A DNA stretch of 41,086 nt from Gymnopus androsaceus JB14. Its lineage: Eukaryota > Basidiomycota > Agaricomycetes > Agaricales > Omphalotaceae. Each line of letters starts with the position of its first letter. Position 1 is the first letter of the stretch. Shown piece after piece: positions 9,343 to 19,877 of the stretch. Below the pieces are notes generated by a model. It made no database searches. It was not told where the DNA came from and was given only the letters and a program-made list of their open reading frames with translations. The DNA lies in assembly GCA_009733575.1 (NCBI GenBank), contig ML769572.1, positions 91,436 through 132,521 of the forward strand. The letters are read 5' to 3'. Made by a program: the position numbers and the translations under genes.

Positions 9343-12001
9343 ATGTCACAACCTAGGCCTACTGCACTAGCAGCTCGCAGAACAGCATCAGGACAAGCCG
9401 CCGCCGCCGCAGCATCCAGCAGTAAACCAGCTCCTCTACCATTACCATTACCAGCCACCGATCAGAAAGCACCTTGCGCTTTGAAATCACATATAGCGGA
9501 CAAGGACAAGACCCACGACAGGTGTCGAATCCAAGCGACCAGAAGCGGTTTGTTTGTGCTAAACAGCCTTGCCCAAACCGGTACGACACACCTCACAAGG
9601 ATACTAAATATACTGCAGAATTACCGGATTATGCCGATCTACCTGATATTGTTCAGGAACAATTTATCAAAGTCACAGAAAATGAAAGGCAGGAGAAAAG
9701 ACGTAGCGAATGTCTAGCTGGCAAACAGAAAGCCGCAGCCTCATCTTCATCTAATCCCACTCCAGCACCTACTCCTTCACCAAGCTCCAATCTTGTTACC
9801 GAAACAAGAGCCACAGCAAACCCCACCTCCACTTCTACCGAATCCATCTCCACAGCAAACTCCACAGCCCTTACCGAGTGATCTTCCGCAAAGATCTCCA
9901 CCCTCATCCCCATCAGATTCAGGATCTGAATCATCAGGGGCATTTGAATCAGATTCCGACGACGACAATATGTCTAAAGCACTAAAGGCCTTTGACAAGG
10001 TTACAACCTTAAAGTCGGACAAATCAAACTGGGATATGTGGAAAACTCGAGTGGAATTTGCAGCCAGATCTATTGGCTACCAGTGTTATTTCGAATGGAA
10101 TCCACATGTGACAACGGATCCATATGCAACGCAGAATGATAGAGAAAAGGACAATGACCTTTTGAATGCTATCATTGGCAGGTTATCGGATGGGATATTC
10201 CGAAGGTATAGGAACTACGACAACACGAAATGGTTGTGGGAAAATTTACTCGCTGATTATGATTCTAAAAACGCTCTTACTGAATCATTTTTGCAAAGAC
10301 GACTTCACACTATGCGATGCACCAACCCATCCAAGGTCAATAAACATTTGGACGACATGATCAGCATCTGGGACAACCTCATGACAAGAGGAACCAATAT
10401 CAATGACGATATATTCATCAACACCATTATGTCCTCTGTCCCCGACACCTTCAAAGCCACCATAAACGCATTGGCTGTTTTCTCCATGAAAGCAGACAAG
10501 AAGCTCAGTCCTGCTGAGCTCATCTCTACCATTTGTGCTGAATCAATGGTACACCAAATGTGACATGACCACAAGAAGGAATCGGCAAACTACGCTGGTA
10601 ACAGGGGAAGAGGAGGTTTCCGAGGTTGTGGAAATTCCTTTAGGGGAAATTCCCGAGGCAGAGGCCGAGGCCGCAGAGGATCGATGAGTTGTCAGGACTC
10701 TGTTTGTTATAACTGCGGAGGTAAAGGTCACTTTGGAAATCAATGTCCATCGGAAAAATGCAGTCAGGCCAATGAGGCTAAGGAGACGAAAGCTCCTAAA
10801 GAGAAGCAGAAGAAGAAGTCGGATGGAAACTGGAGAGATAGGCCAAAGAACAGCGAAGTGGCATCCTCATCCATGATTGAGGAAGTACCAGAGTCATCAT
10901 GTGCAGCAATCAAAATTCCTGCTAAGCATGGGAATCTTGTTTTCGATTTTTCCGAAATAGCTGATAAATTTGAATTAGCTCTTTCATCACCGAGCATCGA
11001 TAGATGTCAGAAATACAATTCTGATATAGTGCAAAACATCAAAGTTGACAGTCTGCCACCTCTTACTCTCAATGGTGAAGAGGAGGAAGAAGTATATGTT
11101 GATGCTTACACTGCAGCCCACAGTTACGGAGCAATTCTTTTTGACTCCGGATGCTCTACCCACATGACGCCACTCACCGATGAACTCAGGAATCAACGGG
11201 AGTTTCCAACACGAGTCATTCAGGCCACTAACGCGGAAACCTTCACGGCGAACATCTCTGGCACACTCCATCTGGAACTCCCAACATTTGAACAAAAGAT
11301 AAGAATGTTAAAGCTCCCTAACACCCTTCTATGTCCAGACACTCCCAACACACTTGTATCACTTGGAAAACTCGACAATGATGGTTACACCATCCACACC
11401 GCAAATGGTAAAATGACAATCAGAGATTGCCATGGGACACTCGTGGGAGTTATCCCAAAGACTAACGGACTATACCAGATCCCATCACGGGAACATGCTT
11501 ATTTGACTAAGATTGGCAGATTAGTATCTCTTTACGAGGCACACTGCATCTTAGGTCACCTCAATTATGCTTTACGTGAAGCATATGTTCCGTGATAACC
11601 AGGTTCGTGGAATTGGATTGGATCCGAAAACAAATGGACGAACTGGAATGCCGTGCTTGTATGCTTGGGAAAGCATCCAGGTATCCTATCGCTCAGGTGC
11701 GATCATCTCCACATGCGGAGAATTTTGGAGACGTCTTCCACATGGATGTGTGGGGACCATCACAAGTCAGGACAGTAAACCACTGCACTTACACGCTGAC
11801 TTTAGTTGACAAAGCAACTGATTGGTTGGAGGAACCCCAAATGAAGTCGGAAGGACGAGTCATTCGCACAGTACGTGGTTCTCCAAACAGGTCTCCAAAC
11901 TCAATACGGCACAACTGTTTAAGTTCTCCACTCTGATCGAGGGGGAGAATTTCTCAGTAACGAATTCACGGCATATCTGGAAGCATTGGGACACGACGAT
12001 G
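9343..12001 (+). pseudogene. Copia gag-protease-integrase polyprotein, copy 2 (broken, truncated)
   Basis: Repeats 5641-8301 almost base for base. It differs by one-base losses or gains near 9523, 9781, 11445, 11571, 11849, 11920 and 11982, so the broken places differ from copy 1. Here the 7743-type extra G is absent and the frame runs from protease into integrase to 11595. The gag TGA is shared (10561-10563), so it predates the duplication. The copy stops within integrase at GACGATG and joins LTR sequence at 12001/12002 across a T shared by both sides, so the catalytic Glu region is lost. Confidence 0.87.
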
Positions 12002-12058
12002 TTAAGTCCTGTGTGGACTTACTGCTACTACTTCCTATTTAGGAACGTAACTCTAATA
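12002..12058 (+). repeat. 3' LTR remnant of the Copia element
   Basis: Matches the last 57 bases of the LTRs, from TTAAGTCCTG to CTCTAATA, and is followed by target duplication GGAAA. The rest of this LTR and everything between integrase and LTR have been deleted. Confidence 0.85.
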
Positions 12059-12284
12059 GGAAATAATATAGCTAATACCTGCCAGTGCATCTAGGTCCCG
12101 GGGCACTGGAGCTCCGGAGGCACAATCTGGCACTGTTAGGGACTGGCAACATCATACATGTTTTGCTGATGTTCCCTGTAGACAGTGCTTATTTGCAGAT
12201 GAAAACCGACGCTAAGCAGTCACATATTTGATTCCCGATGGCTATTACCTGTTCCCGAAGACCTGTGCTTCCATATTCCATACA

Positions 12285-12463
12285 CATCAGCAGAGCCTGT
12301 ATTTTTGCTGGAGGTCTCCAGAGATCTCTGGAGCTTGACAGCTGTCAAAAAAACTGTCAATTTTCTCCAGAGATTTCCAGAGGTCTCTTGAATGGGGTAC
12401 CTTGCTCCAGAGATGTCCCAAATGAATGGGGTTTCTCCAGCAAAAATACAGGTTTTGCTGATG
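12285..12463. mobile_element. MITE family M1, copy 1 (179 bp)
   Basis: 29-bp terminal inverted repeats: the left reads CATCAGCAGAGCCTGT then ATTTTTGCTGGAG, and the right is its reverse complement with two differences. Inside are two perfect palindromes, CTCCAGAGATCTCTGGAG (12316-12333) and TTGACAGCTGTCAA (12335-12348). A shorter relative lies at 38324-38431 and shares the block GGGTACCTTGCTCCAGAGATG. No coding capacity. Confidence 0.8.
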
Positions 12464-13123
12464 CAGAACGGAAGTCTGGAAGTATGCTGAGACACTTGCA
12501 AGTACCCATGTCCCGCAGGTAATAAATCAATGTGAAGGAAGTCGTCTTCACTTAAAAACAAGTATTTATGATAATTCTTTAGCAGTCATTTGAACCGAAG
12601 AATATGGGTATGTATAATGTAAAGTTGTGACCTTAGAAGATCTCATAAATAAATTGAGAAAATTTCTATACATACTGTAAGTACTTGTAAGAGCCTTCTG
12701 ATCAATAGTTTCTTGTGCACCCATTTCCGTGTATATTTTATGTGGAATCTGAGGCTGAGTTGGTTTAGAACTACTTATATTGTGGTCAGAAAGGCGTTTC
12801 GGAAATGTAGGTTCTTTAGTTAGAATCTGGATAACAGCAGCTATCGAGTGTTCATGTACAGGACCATCTATTTATGCTCCAAATACCAGATAGATTCGTT
12901 CTCTCAGAAAATTGCATGGTAGACATATGGAGTACTTGCATATGGAGTACTTGCAAGTTCAAGTTTGACTTGGCCAGAAGTCTGGACTCAAAGCCACGTG
13001 CAAAACAAGCGCCCAACAGAGCGTGGCGTTCTTTCAACTTCTTGTTTTCCAAATCGACTACTGTTTGCTTCGCTCCAACGCTTCGAAATATTCTTCTTCA
13101 ACTACCATCCTTGCTCATAAAAT
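12464..13123. other. Upstream region of the TPR gene
   Basis: No gene seen. A perfect tandem pair of the 15-mer CATATGGAGTACTTG lies at 12924-12953, about 170 bp before the ATG at 13124. It may be regulatory or chance; pyrimidine-rich DNA follows closer to the start. Confidence 0.4.
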
Positions 13124-15235
13124 ATGACCTCTACAATAAAGATCAAGATGGAAGGCAACGCGCTTTTTGCGGCAAACAAGTATGCAGAAGGAGAAGCAAA
13201 ATATACCGAAGCGATAGAAGTTGGAGGAGACAACGCGATTCTATACGCGAATCGGGCTGCGTGTAAAGCGCAACTGAAGAGGTTCGTCTGCTGTGAACTT
13301 TTCCTCTATCTCCTAAGATTTATTCCTTGATACCTGTAGGTACTTGGCCTCGGCGACAGACGCGAAAAAGGTTATCTCGAGCCACTCACAGTCTCCTGTG
13401 TGATTTTGATGTGAAGAACAACGATAGGCCACTCAATTGGAGCCAGCTTATCCAAAGGCTCACACTCAACTTGCACAGGCTCAGATGATGAGTAAGATCA
13501 AGCGAGGATCCTTCTTTGAAACTGATTTTGTGCCGAAGTCGTTCAGAAAACAGAATATGACAAAGGGCTCTCAGATGCCACCACACTCGTAGCAACAGAA
13601 ATTGCTCGTCGGCTTCAGGAGCCTTATTCTTTGCTCATTGCTCCTTGCAACCTATGTGCTCAGAATTCTATTTGACATGCTGGTTCTCTTTTGTGGGTTA
13701 AATATGCGAGGGAGGTTCTGCCCCGGCGTATCGCAGAAGGTGATTACACTAGTTCGGTGAGATAATCGAGTACCTTTTGTACATGGTCGTAGTTCTCATC
13801 CTATTGCATAGGCTTATACGATCGTCAAAACGGCGGACAACTTTGAACAAGGAATAAATTTGCTGCTGTACGAACCCGACACGAATACGGTCAGAGCTTA
13901 TCTCCACTTATGTTCGGGTTTTGCTTACCGCGCCAGCTATTATCTAGGCTTTGACCTTGCTCTCGGACGCCATCCTCGTGGACTATTGAGTCTTTCATAT
14001 TCACGGAGGACGCTATATAAAAAATTCCGCGAATACGGTATGTTTTTGAAGCATCCCAGTTTGAGCTGTTTCCGTCTGATCTATCTCATAGTCGATGGCG
14101 AAATCCAGCGTTACAACGCATGGTCCGAGTTGATTAGTGTTGACGATATCAAGAAAGAAGTCTTTCACCGTCTTCAGGAAGAAGGGCCCGATGCTTGGGA
14201 GACGTTGCGTCCTGGCCTTTCCGTCACTGTTCGGTACGTTCGCCAGATATGGGGCCAATCTTCGTCCGCTTGCTCAACGTTATCTTGAACAGTGCTCTAG
14301 TCATGCACGGCTTTCACCAGGAGGAATTCTTCCGTGCAGGTTGGTATCAGTTGGAGTATTTCAATCGAGCCGTCGAAATCATCAAATGGGGACGAGAGCA
14401 GTGGAAGGATTTGCCGATGAATATTAGAGGTTAAATCTTTGAAGAGACGTCCTTGAATCGGAGTGCAGGGCTTGCGCATGCTTTCACTTCATACGGTACG
14501 CCTACTTGCCAAGCGTGTAATGTTTTCCAACTGACATTCTTCAAAAGCGCTACAAGAACTCGTCCGTCGCCGAGAAGGAAAAGATTCTTGAATCTATAGA
14601 GCCATTCCTTGTCGAACTTGATGCGCAAAGGATACCTCCTCGAGAAACTAATCCTGCACTGATAGCGGCATCGTATTATTATCGAGAGCGGAAGCGCTGA
14701 AGGTAGCTATAGGTTTTCTTTTCGCTGATACGAGAGCCGGCGAACTGACCATTGGCGTCTCGCAAAGGCAAATCTTTTATCTACAGACTCAAAGGCGAAG
14801 CCACTCTCTTGGGCGTGCTCCAGCTAGGAGGTTTCATCGGCGGACGAAGCATGCAAATGATATGGGAGCTAATGCCAGATTCGTCTGACTACGCGCACTT
14901 TGTGAGGTCCTCAAAGTTGTATATCGATACTGCGGAATGTTACGCCGTAGACGATGAAAATCACGCAAGTACTGTCTTTTCGGTGATTCGTCGTGAGTGG
15001 AACTAACCGGAATCTCCTATAGCGGTTCTAGTCTACGCACTAGAGATGATGTGTCAAACCCCACACATCTCCAAGCCTGCGCAAGTATTACCGATACTGG
15101 GACATTTGCGTCTTGCTGTTAGCTATGATGGATGATATTTGGAAGCGGTCGCATTTAGGACAAGAGAGGAGAGATAAGAAAGTCGAAGAGTTGTTGAATT
15201 GGGAGTACGAGTTGCCTAGGATGGATGTTGCTTGA
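13124..15235 (+). CDS. TPR-repeat protein, multi-exon (partly unresolved model)
   Basis: Tetratricopeptide repeats bind partner proteins; the specific role here is unknown. ATG 13124 begins MTSTIKIKMEGNALF, followed by a classic TPR (AANKYAEGEAKYTEAI, ILYANRAACKAQLKR). Supported exons: 13124-13281, 13340-13370 (LASATDAKK), 13428-13491 (ATQLEPAYPKAHTQLAQAQ), and from 13547 (TEYDKGLSDATTLVATEIA). An exon near 13700-13756 gives KYAREVLPRRIAEGDY before a GTGAGA donor. Later exons include DNFEQGINLLLYEPDTNTV, QLEYFNRAVEIIKWGREQW, and a last one ending ELLNWEYELPRMDVA with TGA at 15233-15235. Introns are short with GT/AG ends. Around 13620-13700 and 14200-15100 I could not join frames cleanly, so sequence errors or decay are possible, and the region may hold two genes. 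Confidence 0.6.
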
Positions 15236-15359
15236 TTATATGCTTTTTAATGTTCTGACGTTGACAGTTTCTCATAGAGCAAGGTGTATCCATTTCATTG
15301 AAGGTTTAAGAACACGTATTTTGTGACTAGCACTTTTTCATATTTCTGCTGCCCGAGAA

Positions 15360-16107
15360 AAGGACAGCGCCGGTCTTGCTAAACCAGGACGAGACGATGC
15401 AAAATAGCAACTGAACGCTGTGTACAAAAACCTCGAAATGACAGAGCCTCCTCCGAGTCTGCGATACAAGAAGCTGAGGTCGAACTGGAAGCTGCCCGAG
15501 CTGAACGCAATTCCACAGGTGAAAATGTTACGTCCGTGCCAAATCGAGATAGGAGAATTAAAAAGGGAGGCGATGAAGAGGGGAGTTGAGGTGAAGTATT
15601 CCGTTATTTGGAATAACCTTGAGATTCTAACATGCTTCGCAGACAACACCCTACTTAGCCTGCTCTCAATCGAGCTCAGTCTCGAGACGCTGAATTCAAT
15701 GACCAGGAAGCATTTTTCAGTTTAGCTTCATCCATCTCTCGTCCGAAGGATAGAATCCCATTTGATATCGTTAATCGGACTCTGGAAAGTAGTAACGCTA
15801 CCACCACTTTGGCGAGAACCAACTCTAGACTCATCCCCACGTCATCTTTAGCTCAAACGGAAAGCTTTACATTCTGGATTTATTTCCAATGGAAACGATG
15901 GTGATGAAAACGATGACGGCGATGAAGATGGAGATTGAACCTTCAAACCGCCAGCCAAGGAAGTCCGCATGTAGCGGCTGCGGTGGCGGCGTGAAGCATT
16001 GCAAGTCTCTTTGTCGAAATTATGGGCTCAGAGATTGTATGGGACGGGTTGCAGTAAAGCCTCGTAGTCAGCGCCCTGAGCGTTGCCCCAACTTTGTTGC
16101 CAATTAA
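15360..16107 (+). pseudogene. Decayed tandem paralogue of the coiled-coil/Cys-rich gene
   Basis: One frame gives SESAIQEAEVELEAARAERNS, which parallels ESAIRDTRELEAKLASARAD in the intact gene downstream. Further on, LKRKALHSGFISNGNDGDEN parallels LKRRIPSGFVSNSNGDEDED. The end (15955-16107) gives a Cys-rich tail with CSGC, then further spaced cysteines, then RCPNFVAN and TAA. Order and spacing match the neighbour, but frames change and a TGA interrupts the acidic stretch near 15937, so it is probably a dead copy of a tandem duplication. Confidence 0.65.
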
Positions 16108-16513
16108 AATCGGTTTCGACTGGTACTCTTACCAAATCCCTCCTTGTTTGATAGCAGGTTTTGACTACTTAGCTCACTGTTCCGAGCCACCAGCTGTCTT
16201 ACACTTCATCTTGCAGCTTCTTGGACTTGTGGGTGGTATTGAGCTAACCTCGTCTTTTGAGTCCTATTGGAGATGACTTCCAGTTTTTATAGCTCACCTC
16301 TCATTTACTGTAAATTTGAAAGTTGAGCTTGCTGCTCTCCGCCTTATGGCAAAGCAAAAATTGTACCGCCCGAACCACTTCCAAATCCGGATGAATATGT
16401 ACAGCTTTGACCTGCCATAACGCTTACCAAATGTTTGGATCCTCGTGTATTATAAACTCAGTCCTTCCTTCTATCTACTCTCCAATCACAACTAGCTCTC
16501 GGTTTCGGGTGGA

Positions 16514-17749
16514 ATGGCAAGTGGCAGCGCAGAGCCTGAGACCATAGACTCTATAATAGCTTCAGTTTCGGGGCTAATCAAAAGAAAGGTTAGTATCAAG
16601 TCAACATTGACATTTTAATCTGATTTTTACGCGTATTTGAATTTGTTAAATCATTTTCTCGTTTTCCAATGTACTTATTAATGGCTTCCTTGCTGCAGGA
16701 CCAAGCCAAAGAAGATGAAATCCGACGACTGATGACCGAGAAGATTAATGTTGAACGAGACCTCGAGGATGTAAAAAAGGAACGGGATGCTGCCTACCGA
16801 GACCTCGAGCGCGTCACAGCGTCCTACGAATCAGCGATACGAGATACTCGAGAACTCGAAGCCAAACTGGCTAGTGCCAGAGCTGACCGTAATTCTGCAG
16901 TGAAGATGCTGTACGAATCGCAGCTGGAGACAGAAGAATGGAAGAGCATTACTGAAAAGCAGTGCAGTTGAGGTGACTTGGCGATTATCTATTAGCGTAA
17001 ATACCCCCTGATCTGATCTCACGCAATGGAAAACCCAGGCTACAAATGCAGCGTCGTTGCTTCAGGAGATTCGCAAGGCTGCGAGTCGCGATGGGTCTCA
17101 GACTCGAGAAGATCAGACACCACTCACTCCAGCTTTGTCTGGCTCTCTTCCGACCTCTGAACCCAATGGTTCTCATTCTGCCTCTACCTTCAACAACAGC
17201 GCTCAGCTCACCATTCCCTCGACTAGGTTTGCGCTCCACGCTGGTAACTCTGAACTAGCACTATGCCCCGGGCCATCGACATCTGGTGCGGTGCATGAGC
17301 AAGTTGAATGCAAACTCTTTACAGAGCCTCCTCGCCCGCGCGCAGTCATGTCTCGACAGCTAACTGCAGCGTCATCTCTCAGCCCTTCGCCTTCGCCTGG
17401 TGACCTTGGACCCGACAAAGTAGAAATGGCCGCAGACACATCTTCACGTCGTATTCGGCTCAAACGCCGAATTCCGTCCGGGTTCGTTTCGAATTCCAAC
17501 GGAGATGAAGATGAAGATGAGACTGTCAAAGTGCTCAAGAAGAAAAAAATAGCTCCGAAAGTTTGTTCGAAATGTGGCCTAACTATCGAAGGATGCCAAG
17601 GCTCGACTTTTAAAGGCGTAGCGGCATGTCTGAATGCATGCCGTGATTGTGGTAGCAAGGAATGTAACGGGGGAGAAAAAGAAAGTGTGCGGAGAAAAAT
17701 GAGCGCCACAAGCAACGCTGGAAAGTGTCCGGACTTTGGCAAACTATGA
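16514..17749 (+). CDS. Coiled-coil protein with C-terminal Cys-rich motif, three exons
   Basis: Function not recognised. Proposed exons are 16514-16588, 16699-16966 and 17052-17749 (TGA), about 346 residues. ATG 16514 starts MASGSAEPETIDSII. Exon 2 is a heptad-rich, highly charged helix (EIRRLMTEKINVERDLEDV, then ELEAKLASARADR), consistent with a dimeric coiled coil. Exon 3 is Ser/Pro-rich and disordered, with an acidic run (DEDEDE) and basic KKKK (a possible nuclear signal). It ends in CSKCGLTIEGC, CLNACRDCGSKEC and GKCPDFGKL, a plausible zinc-binding Cys cluster. The donor at 16967 (GTTGAG) is weak; the later donor GTGACT would include a stop. A decayed relative lies directly upstream. Confidence 0.65.
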
Positions 17750-18300
17750 TGAGAGTATTATTACTATTAGTATTTTCTTGAATCCAGCTATGAATACGAC
17801 CTGATTTCTTGTACTTACATGCTGTCTGTGGAAGAACTAGCACCCACATTCCAGTCATCCCTCTTCCCTCGTTTTGAGTGTTACACAAGTAAGCTTAAGA
17901 AGACTGGCAAAGAGATCATACTCTGACTTGATGTAGCGAGACAAATCGTGATAACATACTGACTATGCGTTCATCGTGGGATTGAACTTCACATCAAGAT
18001 GAAGTCAAGTAAAAGAGGAACCTGAACGCTCTTCAGAAACACGAACCGATCTAAGTCATTCAACATCCTTGAAATGGGATAATACATTGCCAGAAGAGCC
18101 AAGATCCGGATCCTCCAGTGGAAAAGAACGATCCTGGGCGTGTTCTGCTACATTCTCCGCAGACGGCAAGTCAAATAGAAACAGTTCTTTCCTACTTATG
18201 GGAAGTGCAGGATGTATTTAATAAATACAAAGTAATGATAAACTTCTACTTCGTTGATCGTACCGGGTTGCTCGAATAACAAAATTCCGACCCGCTGTTG
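17750..18300. other. Convergent intergenic region
   Basis: Lies between the ends of the Cys-rich gene (+) and the hydrolase gene (-). No recognisable gene; short frames only. Confidence 0.5.
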
Positions 18301-19877
18301 TCACAATCTTGGCCGTATAGGTAGGTACGGGCTGATAGAATCCAAAGCATCGCATATCTTAAGCGCAAGGTGGTCGGGTTTCTCTTGCATCACCTGCAGC
18401 GAAGATTATGACAGTCAGTTACAAGGAAACCAAACAGAAATGCGATGGCTCTGACCAGATGACCTGCCCCATGCACCCTCGAAACTGAAGCAACAATCCG
18501 ACCTTGAGTTGAATCATTCAAAGAATCCTGGAAAGTAGTCCGGACTTCCAAGCAAAATGTGGGTCAAGCAAAAACCATGAAAAAAGACTTGAAGACTTAC
18601 AACATGTCGTGGCTCGTTCCCCAAATGACATGTACCGGCAAAGCGTGGCACACCCTCGCGAGCTCCGTTGTCGCCTCAAAGTGCCCATCTACATCAGGAT
18701 ACGACATTGCCTCCTGTCTCCTATGACACTTCAGCGTAACCTCGAGCGACTCTGGAGACTTTTGATGAAGGCCTTGCTCCTACAAAGAATTCATCAGGAC
18801 TGCGTAGGTTTGGAATATTGCGAAAATTGTCGGATGAGACGAGTAAGTACTCGAGTTGAAAATTAAAACTCACCACTAGAATCCGTACCACACGCGGATC
18901 CCAATTCCGGAACGGAAACCTACGACTAAGCCACCTAAAAGCTTCCTCCCGATCTGGCCAAACGTCCCGCCTAACTTCTGTGGCGCCAACAACCATCTCC
19001 ATCGCCTTTATTCGTGTATCAAAATGCGCCTCGAACATCTCCCGCGTTATCATTGTTGGCTCGACGAGGACCAGGGATACATATGGTAGGTTGGAGATGG
19101 GGAAACATTGTGTGGTTAACACCCTGTCGAGTAGATGATAAGCTTAACAGCTGAAGGAGTTTATCGGACAGCTAAGAATGCGGAAGGAATTCATGTTACC
19201 AAGATAGAAAGAGGATACGAGACGGTGTAACAAGAAATTAGCGATCATTACTTACACTGTTCCGCAACCAGCAGAGTGTCCAATAGGAACAATCCGATGC
19301 CCAGCCATACGAGGGGATCGCACAAAATCAAGTATTGCCGGCGCCCATTCGTAGATGGCTGTGAGAAAAAGAATCGTTAAATTGGCTCTGCAAATCTCAA
19401 AGCAATGTTTAGGATGGACTCCAATATACTCACAAACGCCTTCTGGTCGACTCTTCAAAGCCTCCTCATTCACCAACCCCGCATCACCGTGATTCTGCCA
19501 ATCGAAGGACCATGCTTCCCGTATCTGGTAATGCCTATCCTTCATATTCTGAGTAGAGAATAAACGCTCTATGGTAGGCTCCCAGTGTTCTTTATCTGTT
19601 GGATTTTAATTAGAAAAGGGAAGAAGAAAACATAATAGAACGTACGTGCTCCTACACCGTGCGCAAATAATAAGGTAAGTCCGAATGTGTTGTCGCCAGA
19701 GAATCCAGACGTGTAGCGCTTAGCTGTCATCTTGAGCCCAGGAGAACAAGGGCCTGATGCATAGTAGTTCTGGGATAAGCTGGCCGAGGATACGAATGAG
19801 GAGGAGGCATGTCCTTCCAAGTGTCGTACCTGGGGGGCATCAAACACAAAAGGGGTGACCTGTAGCTTCGGGGCCAT
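18301..19877 (-). CDS. Alpha/beta-hydrolase, seven exons (one apparent frameshift)
   Basis: Probably a cytosolic serine hydrolase; substrate unknown. Exons on the minus strand: 19877-19646, 19595-19434, 19358-19256, 19123-18874, 18779-18601, 18544-18456, 18393-18301, all with GT/AG introns of 49-132 bp and consistent phases. The product would be about 368 residues, starting MAPKLQVTPFVFDAPQ. Motifs: LLFAHGVGA (oxyanion-side HG), HKEHWEPTIERLF, nucleophile elbow GHSAG, LVLVEPTMITREMF, RNWDPRVVRI, YPDVDGHFEATTELARVCHA, HVIWGTSHD (acid region) and HGAGHL (catalytic His). The order fits a family widespread in fungi. Exon 6 stays in frame only if one A of the run 18532-18534 is removed, so either a sequencing indel or a recent frameshift is present. 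The GTCAGA donor of the last intron is unusual. Confidence 0.85.

Larger units (their letters stand above)
5220..12058 (+). mobile_element. Copia-type LTR retrotransposon with internal tandem duplication and deletion
   Basis: Order: LTR (5220-5582), gag to integrase (5641-8818), a second copy of left flank, LTR and gag to integrase (8829-12001), and a 57-bp LTR end (12002-12058). GGAAA stands at 5215-5219 directly before the first LTR and at 12059-12063 directly after the last, which fits one insertion with a 5-bp target duplication. Protease-before-integrase order, the gag type and the primer site point to Copia (Pseudoviridae-like). Neither copy has reverse transcriptase or RNase H sequence. 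Copy 1 stops after the integrase tail, and copy 2 jumps from mid-integrase into LTR. The element cannot move on its own. Confidence 0.88.
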
